Part shown: positions 1-6,297 of the stretch, in pieces | Layout of the letters: every line of letters begins with the position of its first letter | Numbering within the stretch: position 1 is the stretch's first letter | Source of the DNA: Spirochaetota bacterium | Lineage (GTDB): Bacteria > Spirochaetota > Spirochaetia > Treponematales > Breznakiellaceae | Direction of reading: 5' to 3' | Assembly (NCBI GenBank): GCA_023406985.1 | Contig: JAEXTK010000282.1 | Location: 1-8,395, forward strand | Length of the DNA: 8,395 bases | Made by a program: the position numbers and the translations under genes | Notes under the pieces: generated by a model | What the model saw: only the letters and a program-made list of their open reading frames with translations | Databases searched by the model: none | What the model was told of the DNA's origin: nothing

Positions 1-28
1 CCCGCCGCCGCCCCCCCCGGCGCCCCCC
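1..28 (-). other. G-rich tract downstream of hexokinase (G-quadruplex-compatible)
   Basis: On the minus strand the sequence after the hexokinase stop contains GGGGGG, then CGCC, then eight G, then CGGCGGCGGG. At least four runs of three G can be assigned with loops of 7 nt or less if the eight-G run is split. No complementary arm is seen for a classic hairpin terminator, and the window ends here. Whether a gene follows cannot be told. Confidence 0.3.
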
Positions 29-47
29 TTTCGATCCGCCGAAACGT

Positions 48-1400
48 TTACTTCGACAGGGCCGCCACGGCCGCGCCGAAGAGGGACGCCTGCTCCACCG
101 GGGAGATGACGAAGTTCCGCGGCGCCTTGGCCGAGAGCATGGCGTGGAGATAGGACTCCAGCGCGGTCCGCATCCCCTTGTAGACCACGTAGGTGGTGCC
201 CTCCACGGCCACGCGGACCGGGACGAAGGGGTCGTAGCCCGCGCCCGTCCGCTCCACGGCCGCGGCCACCGAGGCGGCGGCGAAGAGGGCCGCGCGCTCG
301 GTCACGATGGACACGAGGTAGGCCAGGCTCGCGAGGGCGTCGCGCTCGTCCTTCTGGAAGAGCGAACCGATGGGGCCCTCCATCGCGAGGGGCGCGTGCA
401 TGAAGGCGTTAAGGTCCTTCGTCTGGAGGGTCGGCCATTGCATGAGTTCGTCCGACCTCCGGAAGGCGAGCACGCCGTCCGCGATCGCCCGCTTGAGGAC
501 GAAGAGGGAGAGGGGCCCGAGGTAGGCGCCCGCCATCGTCTTCTCGAAGGTGTACTTGCCGGGATTCTTCAGCGTCGCGTCGAATTCCTCATCCAATCGG
601 CCGCAATAGCGGGTGTGGAAGCTGCCGGTCTCGCAGACGACGATCTGCGGGGCGTCGGGGCTGTCGAAGCCGATCTTCGGGATGCGCGATTCGGGATAGG
701 CGACGTTCATGCCGGTGCCGAGGATGAACCCGATGGCCGGGCCGCCCTCCACGCCGAACTTATCCTCGCCCTTCCGGGTGCCGCCGTCCGCGGGTAGCTC
801 GGAGAGGCCCGAGAGGAGGGTGGCGACCGTGTCGTTGAGGAGTACGATGCGGTCGGGAGCCTTCACGCCGCGGCGGGAGAGGGCCTCCCGGAGGCCCGCG
901 CCGATCGCCTTACCGATCACTTCGGGCGCGTCCACTTCCTTGCTGAAACCGAGGAGGATGCCGTCGGCGTCCTTCGTGGTCTCCATGGGATACGAGAAAC
1001 AGAAGCCGATGCCCTCCACGGGGCCTTCGGCCAGGAGGGGAGCGGCGACGGCCGCGAGCTCGTCGAAGAATTGGACGGCGGTGAGCCGCCCCTTGGTCCC
1101 CGGCATGTGGGCCTTGAGCGAATTCTCGGTCACGGCCTTGCCCGCGTCGAAGCGCACCCGGGCGGCCCGGAGGTTGGTCCCGCCCGCGTCCAAGGCGAGC
1201 ACCGTCTTTCCCGAAGGCACGGAGGCGACGGGCGACAGGTAGGTCGGCAACATCGGCAGGGTGGACGCGTCGCCCCGGAGACCCCGTTCCATCTCGATGA
1301 CGAGATCCTTCACGAGGGCCACCGGATCGCACACGCCGTAGTGGAAACCATGGTACCGGGCGAAGTCGGCGAGGAAACGGGGATCGAACGACGAGCGCAT
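48..1400 (-). CDS. Hexokinase, eukaryote-type (ATP-dependent hexose kinase)
   Basis: Predicted cytoplasmic kinase that phosphorylates glucose or related hexoses at C6, feeding glycolysis. The 450 residues match the one-domain hexokinases of about 50 kDa rather than the shorter bacterial ROK or Glk glucokinases. Visible motifs in order: phosphate-1 loop LALDAGGTNLRAARV (68-82); sugar-binding FSYP (135-138) and GFSKEVDAPEVIG (151-163, with Ser153-Lys154 in place of the usual Thr-Lys); LLNDTVATLL (187-196) with the catalytic-base Asp190; phosphate-2 loop GFILGTGMNVAY (224-235); Glu257 in CETGS; FEKTMAGAYLG (285-295) with sugar-contacting Glu286; and the adenosine-side EGTTYVVYKG (400-409). The ATG has a GGAGG 8 nt upstream (1409-1413). 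A terminator separates it from the upstream gene and an operator-like palindrome precedes it, so it is probably its own transcription unit. The exact hexose specificity cannot be read from the sequence. Similar enzymes are known in spirochaetes such as Treponema. Confidence 0.92.
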   Translation of the reverse strand: MRSSFDPRFLADFARYHGFHYGVCDPVALVKDLVIEMERGLRGDASTLPMLPTYLSPVASVPSGKTVLALDAGGTNLRAARVRFDAGKAVTENSLKAHMPGTKGRLTAVQFFDELAAVAAPLLAEGPVEGIGFCFSYPMETTKDADGILLGFSKEVDAPEVIGKAIGAGLREALSRRGVKAPDRIVLLNDTVATLLSGLSELPADGGTRKGEDKFGVEGGPAIGFILGTGMNVAYPESRIPKIGFDSPDAPQIVVCETGSFHTRYCGRLDEEFDATLKNPGKYTFEKTMAGAYLGPLSLFVLKRAIADGVLAFRRSDELMQWPTLQTKDLNAFMHAPLAMEGPIGSLFQKDERDALASLAYLVSIVTERAALFAAASVAAAVERTGAGYDPFVPVRVAVEGTTYVVYKGMRTALESYLHAMLSAKAPRNFVISPVEQASLFGAAVAALSK

Positions 1401-1415
1401 TGCGGGAACCTCCGG

Positions 1416-1425
1416 GAAACGTTTC
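1416..1425. promoter_or_regulatory. Operator-like palindrome GAAACGTTTC upstream of hexokinase
   Basis: A perfect 10-bp inverted repeat lies 2 nt upstream of the hexokinase Shine-Dalgarno, between the terminator of the upstream gene and the start codon. Its AAACGTTT core has the central CG and flanking A/T symmetry of LacI/GalR-family operators (the PurR and CcpA cre type). It is an AT-rich island in GC-rich DNA. Binding by a sugar-responsive repressor is inference; no regulator gene is in the window. Confidence 0.4.
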
Positions 1426-1435
1426 GCCTATTGTT

Positions 1436-1473
1436 AGAAGAAAAGGGGGGACGAGGCAAGGCCCCTCCCCCCC
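1436..1473 (-). terminator. Intrinsic (Rho-independent) terminator after the two-component pair
   Basis: Read on the minus strand: GGGGGG (1473-1468), GAGG (1467-1464), a 7-nt loop GGCCTTG (1463-1457), CCTC (1456-1453), a 2-nt bulge GT, CCCCCC (1450-1445), then the T-rich tail TTTTCTTCT (1444-1436). This is a 6+4 bp, almost all-GC stem with one small bulge and a U-tract. It begins about 21 nt after the stop codon of the phosphatase regulator. It should end the transcript coming from the kinase/regulator genes and separate hexokinase from them. Confidence 0.82.
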
Positions 1474-1494
1474 GAAAACGAAGAGCGCGACCGA

Positions 1495-2940
1495 TTACAG
1501 CCGTTCGAGGACCAGGATGCCGAGATCGTCCATGGACTGGGCCTGGGAGTCCCCCAGGCATCGGTTGCGGATCTCGTCCACGAAGTCCTGGGCGTCCCGC
1601 TTCTGCGAGGCGACGGCCAGGGAGGTGAGGAGGGCGGTGCCGCTCGACATGTCGCCGCCGAGGGCTTCCGCGAGTCCGTCCGCGCTCAGGATGAGCCGGT
1701 CCCCCGCCGCGAGCGTCCCCTCCGCCTCCTCGAAATTCACGTCGCTGAAGGCCCCGAGCGCGACTCCCGCGGGTTTCACCGATTGGTGGGTTCCGTCCGC
1801 GTGGACGTGCAGGAGGGCCGGATGCCCCGCGCTCACCGCGTGGTACCGGCCGGTCGCCCGCTCCAGGAGCACGAGGGCGGCGCTCGCGAAGGAGGGGCCC
1901 ATGAAGCCGAGGGAGGTCCGCTCGTTGAGGATGCGCGCCAGGACCGAGAGGTCGAGCGGCGTCCGTCCGCTCAGGACGGCCTCGCGGATCCCGGAATCCA
2001 GGGCGAAGGCGTACATCGCCGAGAGCGCCCCGTGGCCCATGATGTCGATGGATACGAGCAGTATGGACTTGCCGTCCTCCACGGGGAAGGCGTCGTAGAG
2101 GTCGCCGCATCCTGCCGCGCTCGGCGCGAGGAAGCCCGTGATCTTGTAGCCCGCCCCCGCGGCGTTGGGCGTGGGGAAGCGGGAGACGATGACCGAGTTG
2201 ATCGAGGCCACCGAATCCTCGAGGAGGCGGCGTTCCGCGCGGCCGATCACGTCGATGAGCACGAGGAAGCCGATGGTACGGCCGTCGGGGAGGCGCAGGG
2301 GTTCCACGCTCGCCTCCGCCTCGGCCCCGGTCTCCGCGCCGATATCCACGCGGACGCGCCCCGGCGCGGGGGGCATGGAGGTGCCGAGCGCGAGCTCGGT
2401 GAGGTTGCGGCCGATGAGGTAGGAGGTGTCGTGCACGCCGAAGAGGCGCGCGGCCCGGTAGTTCGCGTGGGCGACCGCCCCCTCCCCGTCCACGAGGAGG
2501 GCGGGCGCCTCCAGGGCGTCCACGAGCGGCGCGTTGTTGAGGAGCTCCTCGCGGCCGGCCTTGCGCGCGCTGGCCCCGGCCAGCGCGAGGGCCACGTTCG
2601 CGGCGACCTCCCGCTCGTCGAAGGGCTTGAGCAGGTAGGCCGCGGGCTTGGTGGCCGCGGCGCGGGTGACCGTCTCGGGATCCGAGTACGCGGTCAGGTA
2701 GATGACGGGGATATCGAACTCGGCCTTGGTCGTGTACGCGGCCTCGATGCCGTCCATCGACCCCTCGATCCGGATGTCCATGAGGATGAGGTCGGGCTTG
2801 TACCGCGCGACGGATTCCATCACGGTGTCCCCCGAAGCGATGACGGCCGGCACCGAGTAGCCGAGGCGTTCCAGGTCCTCGCGTATCTCCTCCCCGACGA
2901 GGGGTTCGTCCTCCACCACCAAGATCGTTTCCTTTGCCAT
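1495..2940 (-). CDS. Response regulator REC-PAS-SpoIIE/PP2C serine phosphatase (RsbU-like)
   Basis: A 481-residue soluble regulator. Residues 1-122 are a CheY-like receiver with acidic pocket Glu10-Asp11-Glu12, phospho-acceptor Asp55 (LILMDIRIEG), Thr83 (YLTAY) and Lys105 (LLKPF). Residues about 133-235 look like a PAS domain (ALLVDGEGAVAHANYRAARL). Residues about 245-481 are a SpoIIE-type PP2C phosphatase with metal-binding positions GCGDLYDAF (Asp280), SIDIMGHG (Asp299), SADGLAEA (Asp421) and MDDLG (Asp472). All the acidic metal ligands are present, so it is probably active. Its likely substrate is a phosphorylated anti-sigma antagonist, switched on by Asp55 phosphorylation; this is inferred from RsbU-like relatives, and no such partner is encoded here. 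The ATG at 2940 is chosen because AAAGGAGG lies 5 nt upstream and the receiver fold starts at once (MAKETILVVEDEP). A longer reading frame upstream would run into the kinase gene and has no domain content. The partner is almost certainly the kinase 11 nt upstream. Confidence 0.92.
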   Translation of the reverse strand: MAKETILVVEDEPLVGEEIREDLERLGYSVPAVIASGDTVMESVARYKPDLILMDIRIEGSMDGIEAAYTTKAEFDIPVIYLTAYSDPETVTRAAATKPAAYLLKPFDEREVAANVALALAGASARKAGREELLNNAPLVDALEAPALLVDGEGAVAHANYRAARLFGVHDTSYLIGRNLTELALGTSMPPAPGRVRVDIGAETGAEAEASVEPLRLPDGRTIGFLVLIDVIGRAERRLLEDSVASINSVIVSRFPTPNAAGAGYKITGFLAPSAAGCGDLYDAFPVEDGKSILLVSIDIMGHGALSAMYAFALDSGIREAVLSGRTPLDLSVLARILNERTSLGFMGPSFASAALVLLERATGRYHAVSAGHPALLHVHADGTHQSVKPAGVALGAFSDVNFEEAEGTLAAGDRLILSADGLAEALGGDMSSGTALLTSLAVASQKRDAQDFVDEIRNRCLGDSQAQSMDDLGILVLERL

Positions 2941-2945
2941 TTTGT

Positions 2946-2953
2946 CCTCCTTT
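2946..2953 (-). promoter_or_regulatory. Shine-Dalgarno AAAGGAGG overlapping the kinase stop codon
   Basis: On the minus strand, AAAGGAGG is followed by the 5-nt spacer ACAAA and the ATG of the phosphatase regulator. Its first two A bases are the last two bases of the histidine kinase TAA stop (2954-2952). This near-consensus site fixes the regulator start at 2940 and suggests translational coupling of kinase and regulator. Confidence 0.85.
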
Positions 2954-4895
2954 AACGATTCGATTCTGCTATCGATAAGAGCACCACGACGCGGCTGCCC
3001 TTTCCTGGTTCCAGAGCGACGCTGCCGCGCCGTTGCCGGGCGATGCTGCACACCACGCGGAAGCCGAGCCCCTCCGATTTCTCGGGTTTGAAGTCGGGCG
3101 GGAACCCGGGGCCGTCATCGGCGACCACGAGCCGCAATCGGTCTCCTTCCAGGGTGGCGGTCACGTCCAGCGCGACGCGGCCGTCCGCCTTGGCGGCGTG
3201 CATGTACGCGTTGACCACGAGCTCGGTTACTATGAGCCCGACATCCACACAAAAATCAACCGGGGTCTCCACGGTCGGCGCCGCGATCGCGATCTTCGCG
3301 GCCTCCGCCGAGTCGCGCGGGTCGCCCGAATAGCTGAATTCGAGCTGCTCCGCGAGGTCGCGCAGGTAATCGCCCAGGTCGGCCGTACCCTCGCGCTCGG
3401 AGATGTAGAGCCGTTCGTGGGCCAGGCTCACCGAGCGGATGCGGTCGCGCGTGATCTTGAGCGCCTCGATGAGGGAGACGTCGGTGGCCCGGTTGGACTG
3501 GAGGGTGAGGATGCTCGACACGAGCTGGAGGCTGTTCTTGACCCGGTGATGCATGTCCTTGGCGTGCCGCTCCCGTTCTTCGGCGAGCGCGGTCGCCTTG
3601 ACGAACTCCTCGGCGAAGTGGCTCGCGAGGATCGTTTCCTGGATCACGACGAAGAGCGCCAGGCTCCACGGGAGCAGGGTACCGGAGTTGTTCGTGGAGA
3701 AGGGGGCGAAGAACATATCGTTGAGGGCCGCGGCGGTGACGAGGACGGCGCCGCACGCGACCGCGACGCTTCCCACCGGACGCGCGACCCGCGCCCCGCG
3801 GATGAACACCACGATGGCCGACAGTATCGAGAAGATGACCACGGGGTAGTAATACGGCACCGTGCGCGTGAGGTAGACGAGGGGTAGGAAGGGCGTGAGC
3901 GCGGCGAGCAGGATCGAGGGGAGGTAGAGTATCGCCGCGTGCGGCCGCGCGAACCGGACCGAATAGAAGACCTGCAGGTACCGGAGGCCGAGGGGGAGCG
4001 GCAGGAAGGCGGTGAGGTATTCGAGGCGGACGATGAGGGAGAAGGGCAGTCCGGGGAAGAAGGCCGCGAGCAGGTATTCCCCGGTCACGAGCGCGCGGAG
4101 GGATACGAGCGAGGTGAAGAGGCCGAGGATCAGGTTCGTCCGGGCGGCCTGCTTGAGGAAGAACTGGACGAAGCTGTGGAACGCGATGGCGGCGTTGAAC
4201 GCGAACAGGGCGATCGCCGCCGCGTCGGCCAGGCGTTTGTCCCGTCTCAGCCGGTCGAGGGGTCCGATCATGAACGGCTGCCAGAGGCCGCCGCCCCGGT
4301 ATACGTAGTTGGAGACGCGGACGACGAAGTCCTGGCGCGCGGATCGCGGGAGGGGGACGACGTCGGGGCCGTAGGCGCTCCGCGCGTCCGCGGACCGCAG
4401 CGACGGGCGGCCCGAGCGGGCGATCGGTTCCCCGTTCGCCTCGATCTCCATGGCCGTAGACGCGGTCATGTACCGGAGCGCGGGCCGGTCGAGGGCGGGC
4501 GGCAGGAGCACGGTGAGCCGGTAGGTCCCCGCGCCGCGCCCGCCCCTATCCCCGGCGACGGTCCCCTTCCACAGGTCCGGCACCGAGCGGACCGTCCAAG
4601 CTTCCGTCGCGGCCGCCTCGGCGGAGGAGAGCAGCGCGCCCCCGTGGAAGAGCCAGTCCGTGCGGAGCTCCACCGGCCCCGAAGCGGCGAAGTCCCACTC
4701 CCGGAGATCCAGGACGCCGCCGACCGCGGGCGGGAGACCCCGGCCGAGATCCCTCATCCAGGAGGAGACGGTCAGGGCTATGCACACGAGGATGAAGGCC
4801 ACGAGGAGGCCCTGGATCAGAACGGTCTTACCGCGCCTGAGGTAGCGCGCGAGGCGTCGAGCGATACGTCCGCGCGGGAAAGCCGGTGCGTCCAT
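2952..4895 (-). CDS. 7TMR-DISM membrane sensor histidine kinase (HisKA_2 type)
   Basis: A 647-residue inner-membrane sensor kinase. An Arg-rich cytoplasmic N-terminus is followed by a membrane helix (about 25-44). Then comes a beta-rich extracytoplasmic domain of about 60-215 resembling the 7TMR-DISM extracellular domain, with LDLREWDF near its start, GTYRLTVLLP and EANGEPIARSG. About seven hydrophobic segments follow (about 222-424), then a charged linker rich in Glu and Arg (428-446). The dimerisation/phosphotransfer helix is DMHHRVKNSLQLVSSIL (447-463), the HisKA_2 pattern, with His450 before RVKN as the likely phospho-acceptor. The HATPase domain has an N-box TELVVNAYMHA (Glu558, Asn562), a G1 box VADDGPGF (591-598) and a G2-like SEGLGFRVV (607-615). 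The ligand is unknown; relatives are thought to bind carbohydrate or other small molecules. It has no receiver of its own, so it most likely signals to the regulator encoded immediately downstream. No strong Shine-Dalgarno precedes the ATG; upstream ACTGAGCGAT is weak. Confidence 0.9.
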   Translation of the reverse strand: MDAPAFPRGRIARRLARYLRRGKTVLIQGLLVAFILVCIALTVSSWMRDLGRGLPPAVGGVLDLREWDFAASGPVELRTDWLFHGGALLSSAEAAATEAWTVRSVPDLWKGTVAGDRGGRGAGTYRLTVLLPPALDRPALRYMTASTAMEIEANGEPIARSGRPSLRSADARSAYGPDVVPLPRSARQDFVVRVSNYVYRGGGLWQPFMIGPLDRLRRDKRLADAAAIALFAFNAAIAFHSFVQFFLKQAARTNLILGLFTSLVSLRALVTGEYLLAAFFPGLPFSLIVRLEYLTAFLPLPLGLRYLQVFYSVRFARPHAAILYLPSILLAALTPFLPLVYLTRTVPYYYPVVIFSILSAIVVFIRGARVARPVGSVAVACGAVLVTAAALNDMFFAPFSTNNSGTLLPWSLALFVVIQETILASHFAEEFVKATALAEERERHAKDMHHRVKNSLQLVSSILTLQSNRATDVSLIEALKITRDRIRSVSLAHERLYISEREGTADLGDYLRDLAEQLEFSYSGDPRDSAEAAKIAIAAPTVETPVDFCVDVGLIVTELVVNAYMHAAKADGRVALDVTATLEGDRLRLVVADDGPGFPPDFKPEKSEGLGFRVVCSIARQRRGSVALEPGKGSRVVVLLSIAESNR

Positions 4896-4902
4896 ATCGC
4901 TC

Positions 4903-4930
4903 AGTATAATCCATATATGGCGGTTGTCGT
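4903..4930 (-). promoter_or_regulatory. Candidate sigma-70-type promoter for the sensor kinase/regulator pair
   Basis: On the minus strand, ACGACA (4930-4925, 4/6 match to TTGACA) is followed by a 16-nt spacer and TATACT (4908-4903, 5/6 match to TATAAT). The -10 box ends 7 nt before the kinase ATG, which would place the transcription start at or next to the A of the ATG, giving a leaderless or near-leaderless mRNA. The lack of a good Shine-Dalgarno is consistent with that. The region is AT-rich compared with its surroundings. Prediction only. Confidence 0.4.
4911..4920. promoter_or_regulatory. Perfect palindrome CCATATATGG in the promoter spacer
   Basis: A 10-bp perfect inverted repeat lies in the 34-nt gap between the aspS stop and the kinase start, inside the spacer between the predicted -35 and -10 boxes. 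A protein bound here would block RNA polymerase. It could be an operator or simply an AT-rich promoter stretch. It is too short, and lacks a T-tract, to be a terminator. Confidence 0.3.
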
Positions 4931-6249
4931 TACGGCGAAACCCGCTTTCTGTCGCGCGGGAAGAGGCTCGCCTCCTTGACGTTCGCCAGGCCCAGGATCT
5001 TCTGGGTCAGCCGCTCGCAGCCGATGGCGAACCCGCCGTGCGGCGGGCAGCCGTACTTGAAGACCGCGAGGTACCCTTCCAGGTCCTCCGCCTTGAGGCC
5101 GAACTTCGGCAGGACCTCCAGGAGGGCCGCGTACTCGTGGTGGCGGCGGCCTCCCGTCGTGATCTCCAAGCCGCGGAAGAGGGCGTCGAAGCTCATGGTG
5201 CGGGTCGCGTCGAGCGGATACGTATAGAAGGGCCGGTGGCGCCGCGGGAATTCGTTCACGAACACGAGCTCGCTCCCCTTCTCCCGCGCCGACCATGAGC
5301 AGAGCAGGCGCTCCACCTCGGGGTTGATCTCGAAGGCTTTCTTGGCCCCGGTCTTTTGCCCCGCGCGCTCCCCGCGCGCCGCCTCTTCGGCGGCGATCGC
5401 GAGGGCCTCGTCGTGGCCCACGATCGGCGAGGCGTACACCGACTCGCGGCTCGGGACCGTCGCGTTCCAAAGGGCGAGTTCGGCCGCGTTCTTCTCCGCC
5501 ACCCGGCCGAAGATGTGGGCGAGCAGCCCCTTTTCCAGTTCGATGAGGTCGCGCTCGGACTCGATGAAGCCCATCTCCACGTCCATAGAGACGTACTCGT
5601 TGAGGTGGCGCGGCGTGTCGTGCTTTTCCGCCCGGTACGCCGGGGCCACCTCGAAGACGCGCTCCAGGCCGGAGGCGACCATGGTCTGCTTGTAGAACTG
5701 GGGCGACTGGGCGAGGTAAACCTTGCGGTCGAAGTATTCCACCTCGAAGAGGCCCGTGCCGCCCTCGGTGCCGCTCCCGATGAGCTTGCTCGACTTGATC
5801 TCGGTGAAGTCCAGCGACCGGAGGTGCTCGGAGAAGGCCTCGATGATCGTCGACTGGATGGCGAAGATGGCGCGGATCTTCGGGTTGCGGAGGGACAGGG
5901 CCCGGTTGTCCAGGATCACCTCGATGCCGACCTTGTCCGGGTCCCCGTTGACCGGATACGGCAGGTCCGCGGCCGCCGCGGCGATCACCTCCACCTTCTC
6001 CGCGCGGAGTTCGGCGCCGCCGGGCGCCTTCTCGTTCACGGCCGGCGTTCCGGTCACCGCGATCACCGACTCCAGGGTCAGGTCGGCCTTCCCCTCCACC
6101 ACCGTCTGGACCACGCCCGAACGGTCGCGGAGCATCACGAAGGACACGCCGCCGAGTTCCCGGACGCGGTGCACCCAGCCCTTGAGTTCCACGGTTCCGG
6201 TCGCGCCCGCGGCGGCCAGGGTCGTTATCTCTTTCGCCAATATGCGCAT
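4930..6249 (-). CDS. aspS: Aspartyl-tRNA synthetase, archaeal-type, predicted non-discriminating (Asp/Asn)
   Basis: A class II synthetase of 439 residues, the length of archaeal/eukaryotic-type AspRS. It lacks the GAD insertion that makes typical bacterial AspRS about 590 residues. The N-terminal OB-fold anticodon-binding domain (about 1-105) contains GWVHRVRELGGVSFVMLRDR. The catalytic domain has the TEGG loop (161-164), amino-acid-binding QSPQFYKQ (181-188), motif 2 FEVAPAYRAEKHDTPRHLNE (199-218, Arg206), motif 3 GFAIGCERL (406-414, Arg413) and the characteristic C-terminus LFPRDRKRVSP. His27 (in GWVHRV) and Pro76 (in NEKAPGG) stand where discriminating archaeal enzymes have Trp and Lys (Trp26/Lys85 in Thermococcus kodakarensis). 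This is the known signature of enzymes that charge both tRNA-Asp and tRNA-Asn. Its position after gatA and gatB fits, since GatCAB corrects Asp-tRNA-Asn. AAGGAG (6255-6260) lies 5 nt before the ATG. An AsnRS is excluded by the overall AspRS motifs and length. Confidence 0.93.
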   Translation of the reverse strand: MRILAKEITTLAAAGATGTVELKGWVHRVRELGGVSFVMLRDRSGVVQTVVEGKADLTLESVIAVTGTPAVNEKAPGGAELRAEKVEVIAAAAADLPYPVNGDPDKVGIEVILDNRALSLRNPKIRAIFAIQSTIIEAFSEHLRSLDFTEIKSSKLIGSGTEGGTGLFEVEYFDRKVYLAQSPQFYKQTMVASGLERVFEVAPAYRAEKHDTPRHLNEYVSMDVEMGFIESERDLIELEKGLLAHIFGRVAEKNAAELALWNATVPSRESVYASPIVGHDEALAIAAEEAARGERAGQKTGAKKAFEINPEVERLLCSWSAREKGSELVFVNEFPRRHRPFYTYPLDATRTMSFDALFRGLEITTGGRRHHEYAALLEVLPKFGLKAEDLEGYLAVFKYGCPPHGGFAIGCERLTQKILGLANVKEASLFPRDRKRVSP

Positions 6250-6297
6250 GTCGTCTCCTTGCTGTCGCTGCTATCGTCGTCGGCGCCGCGGCCGCCG

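Larger units (their letters stand above)
1401..1494 (-). other. Intergenic region between phosphatase regulator and hexokinase
   Basis: These 94 nt hold, in transcription order, an intrinsic terminator, a short AT-richer stretch, the GAAACGTTTC palindrome and the hexokinase Shine-Dalgarno. A hexokinase promoter should lie here. The best I can find is TTGCCT, an 18-nt spacer, then AACAAT (about 1429-1434). Each box matches the sigma-70 consensus at only 4 of 6 positions, and the first falls inside the terminator hairpin. I therefore do not call it as a promoter; an alternative sigma factor is equally possible. Confidence 0.5.

Noticed and set aside
1783..2955. Long plus-strand open frame opposite the phosphatase regulator (390 codons)
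   Set aside because: It is antisense to a well-supported gene; the product is low-complexity, rich in Arg, Gly, Val and Glu, with no recognisable motif. GC-rich codon use commonly creates such antisense frames.
2941..3051. N-terminal extension of the phosphatase regulator by 37 residues, starting at 3051
   Set aside because: It would overlap the 3' end of the kinase gene, is Arg-rich with no domain content, and a near-consensus AAAGGAGG sits 5 nt before the ATG at 2940 where the receiver fold begins.
4901..4910. Plus-strand TATAAT at 4905-4910 as a rightward promoter
   Set aside because: No -35-like hexamer lies at the right distance upstream on that strand and no plus-strand gene follows. 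The same bases serve better as the minus-strand TATACT.
3939..4979. Plus-strand open frame opposite the sensor kinase (346 codons)
   Set aside because: Same composition artefact: a charged, repetitive product with no domain, opposite a gene with clear kinase motifs.
6250..6297. GC-rich inverted repeat (CGGCG/CGCCG) between gatB and aspS as a terminator
   Set aside because: The stem is short and no T-tract follows on the minus strand; an aspS Shine-Dalgarno follows instead. Cotranscription is more likely.
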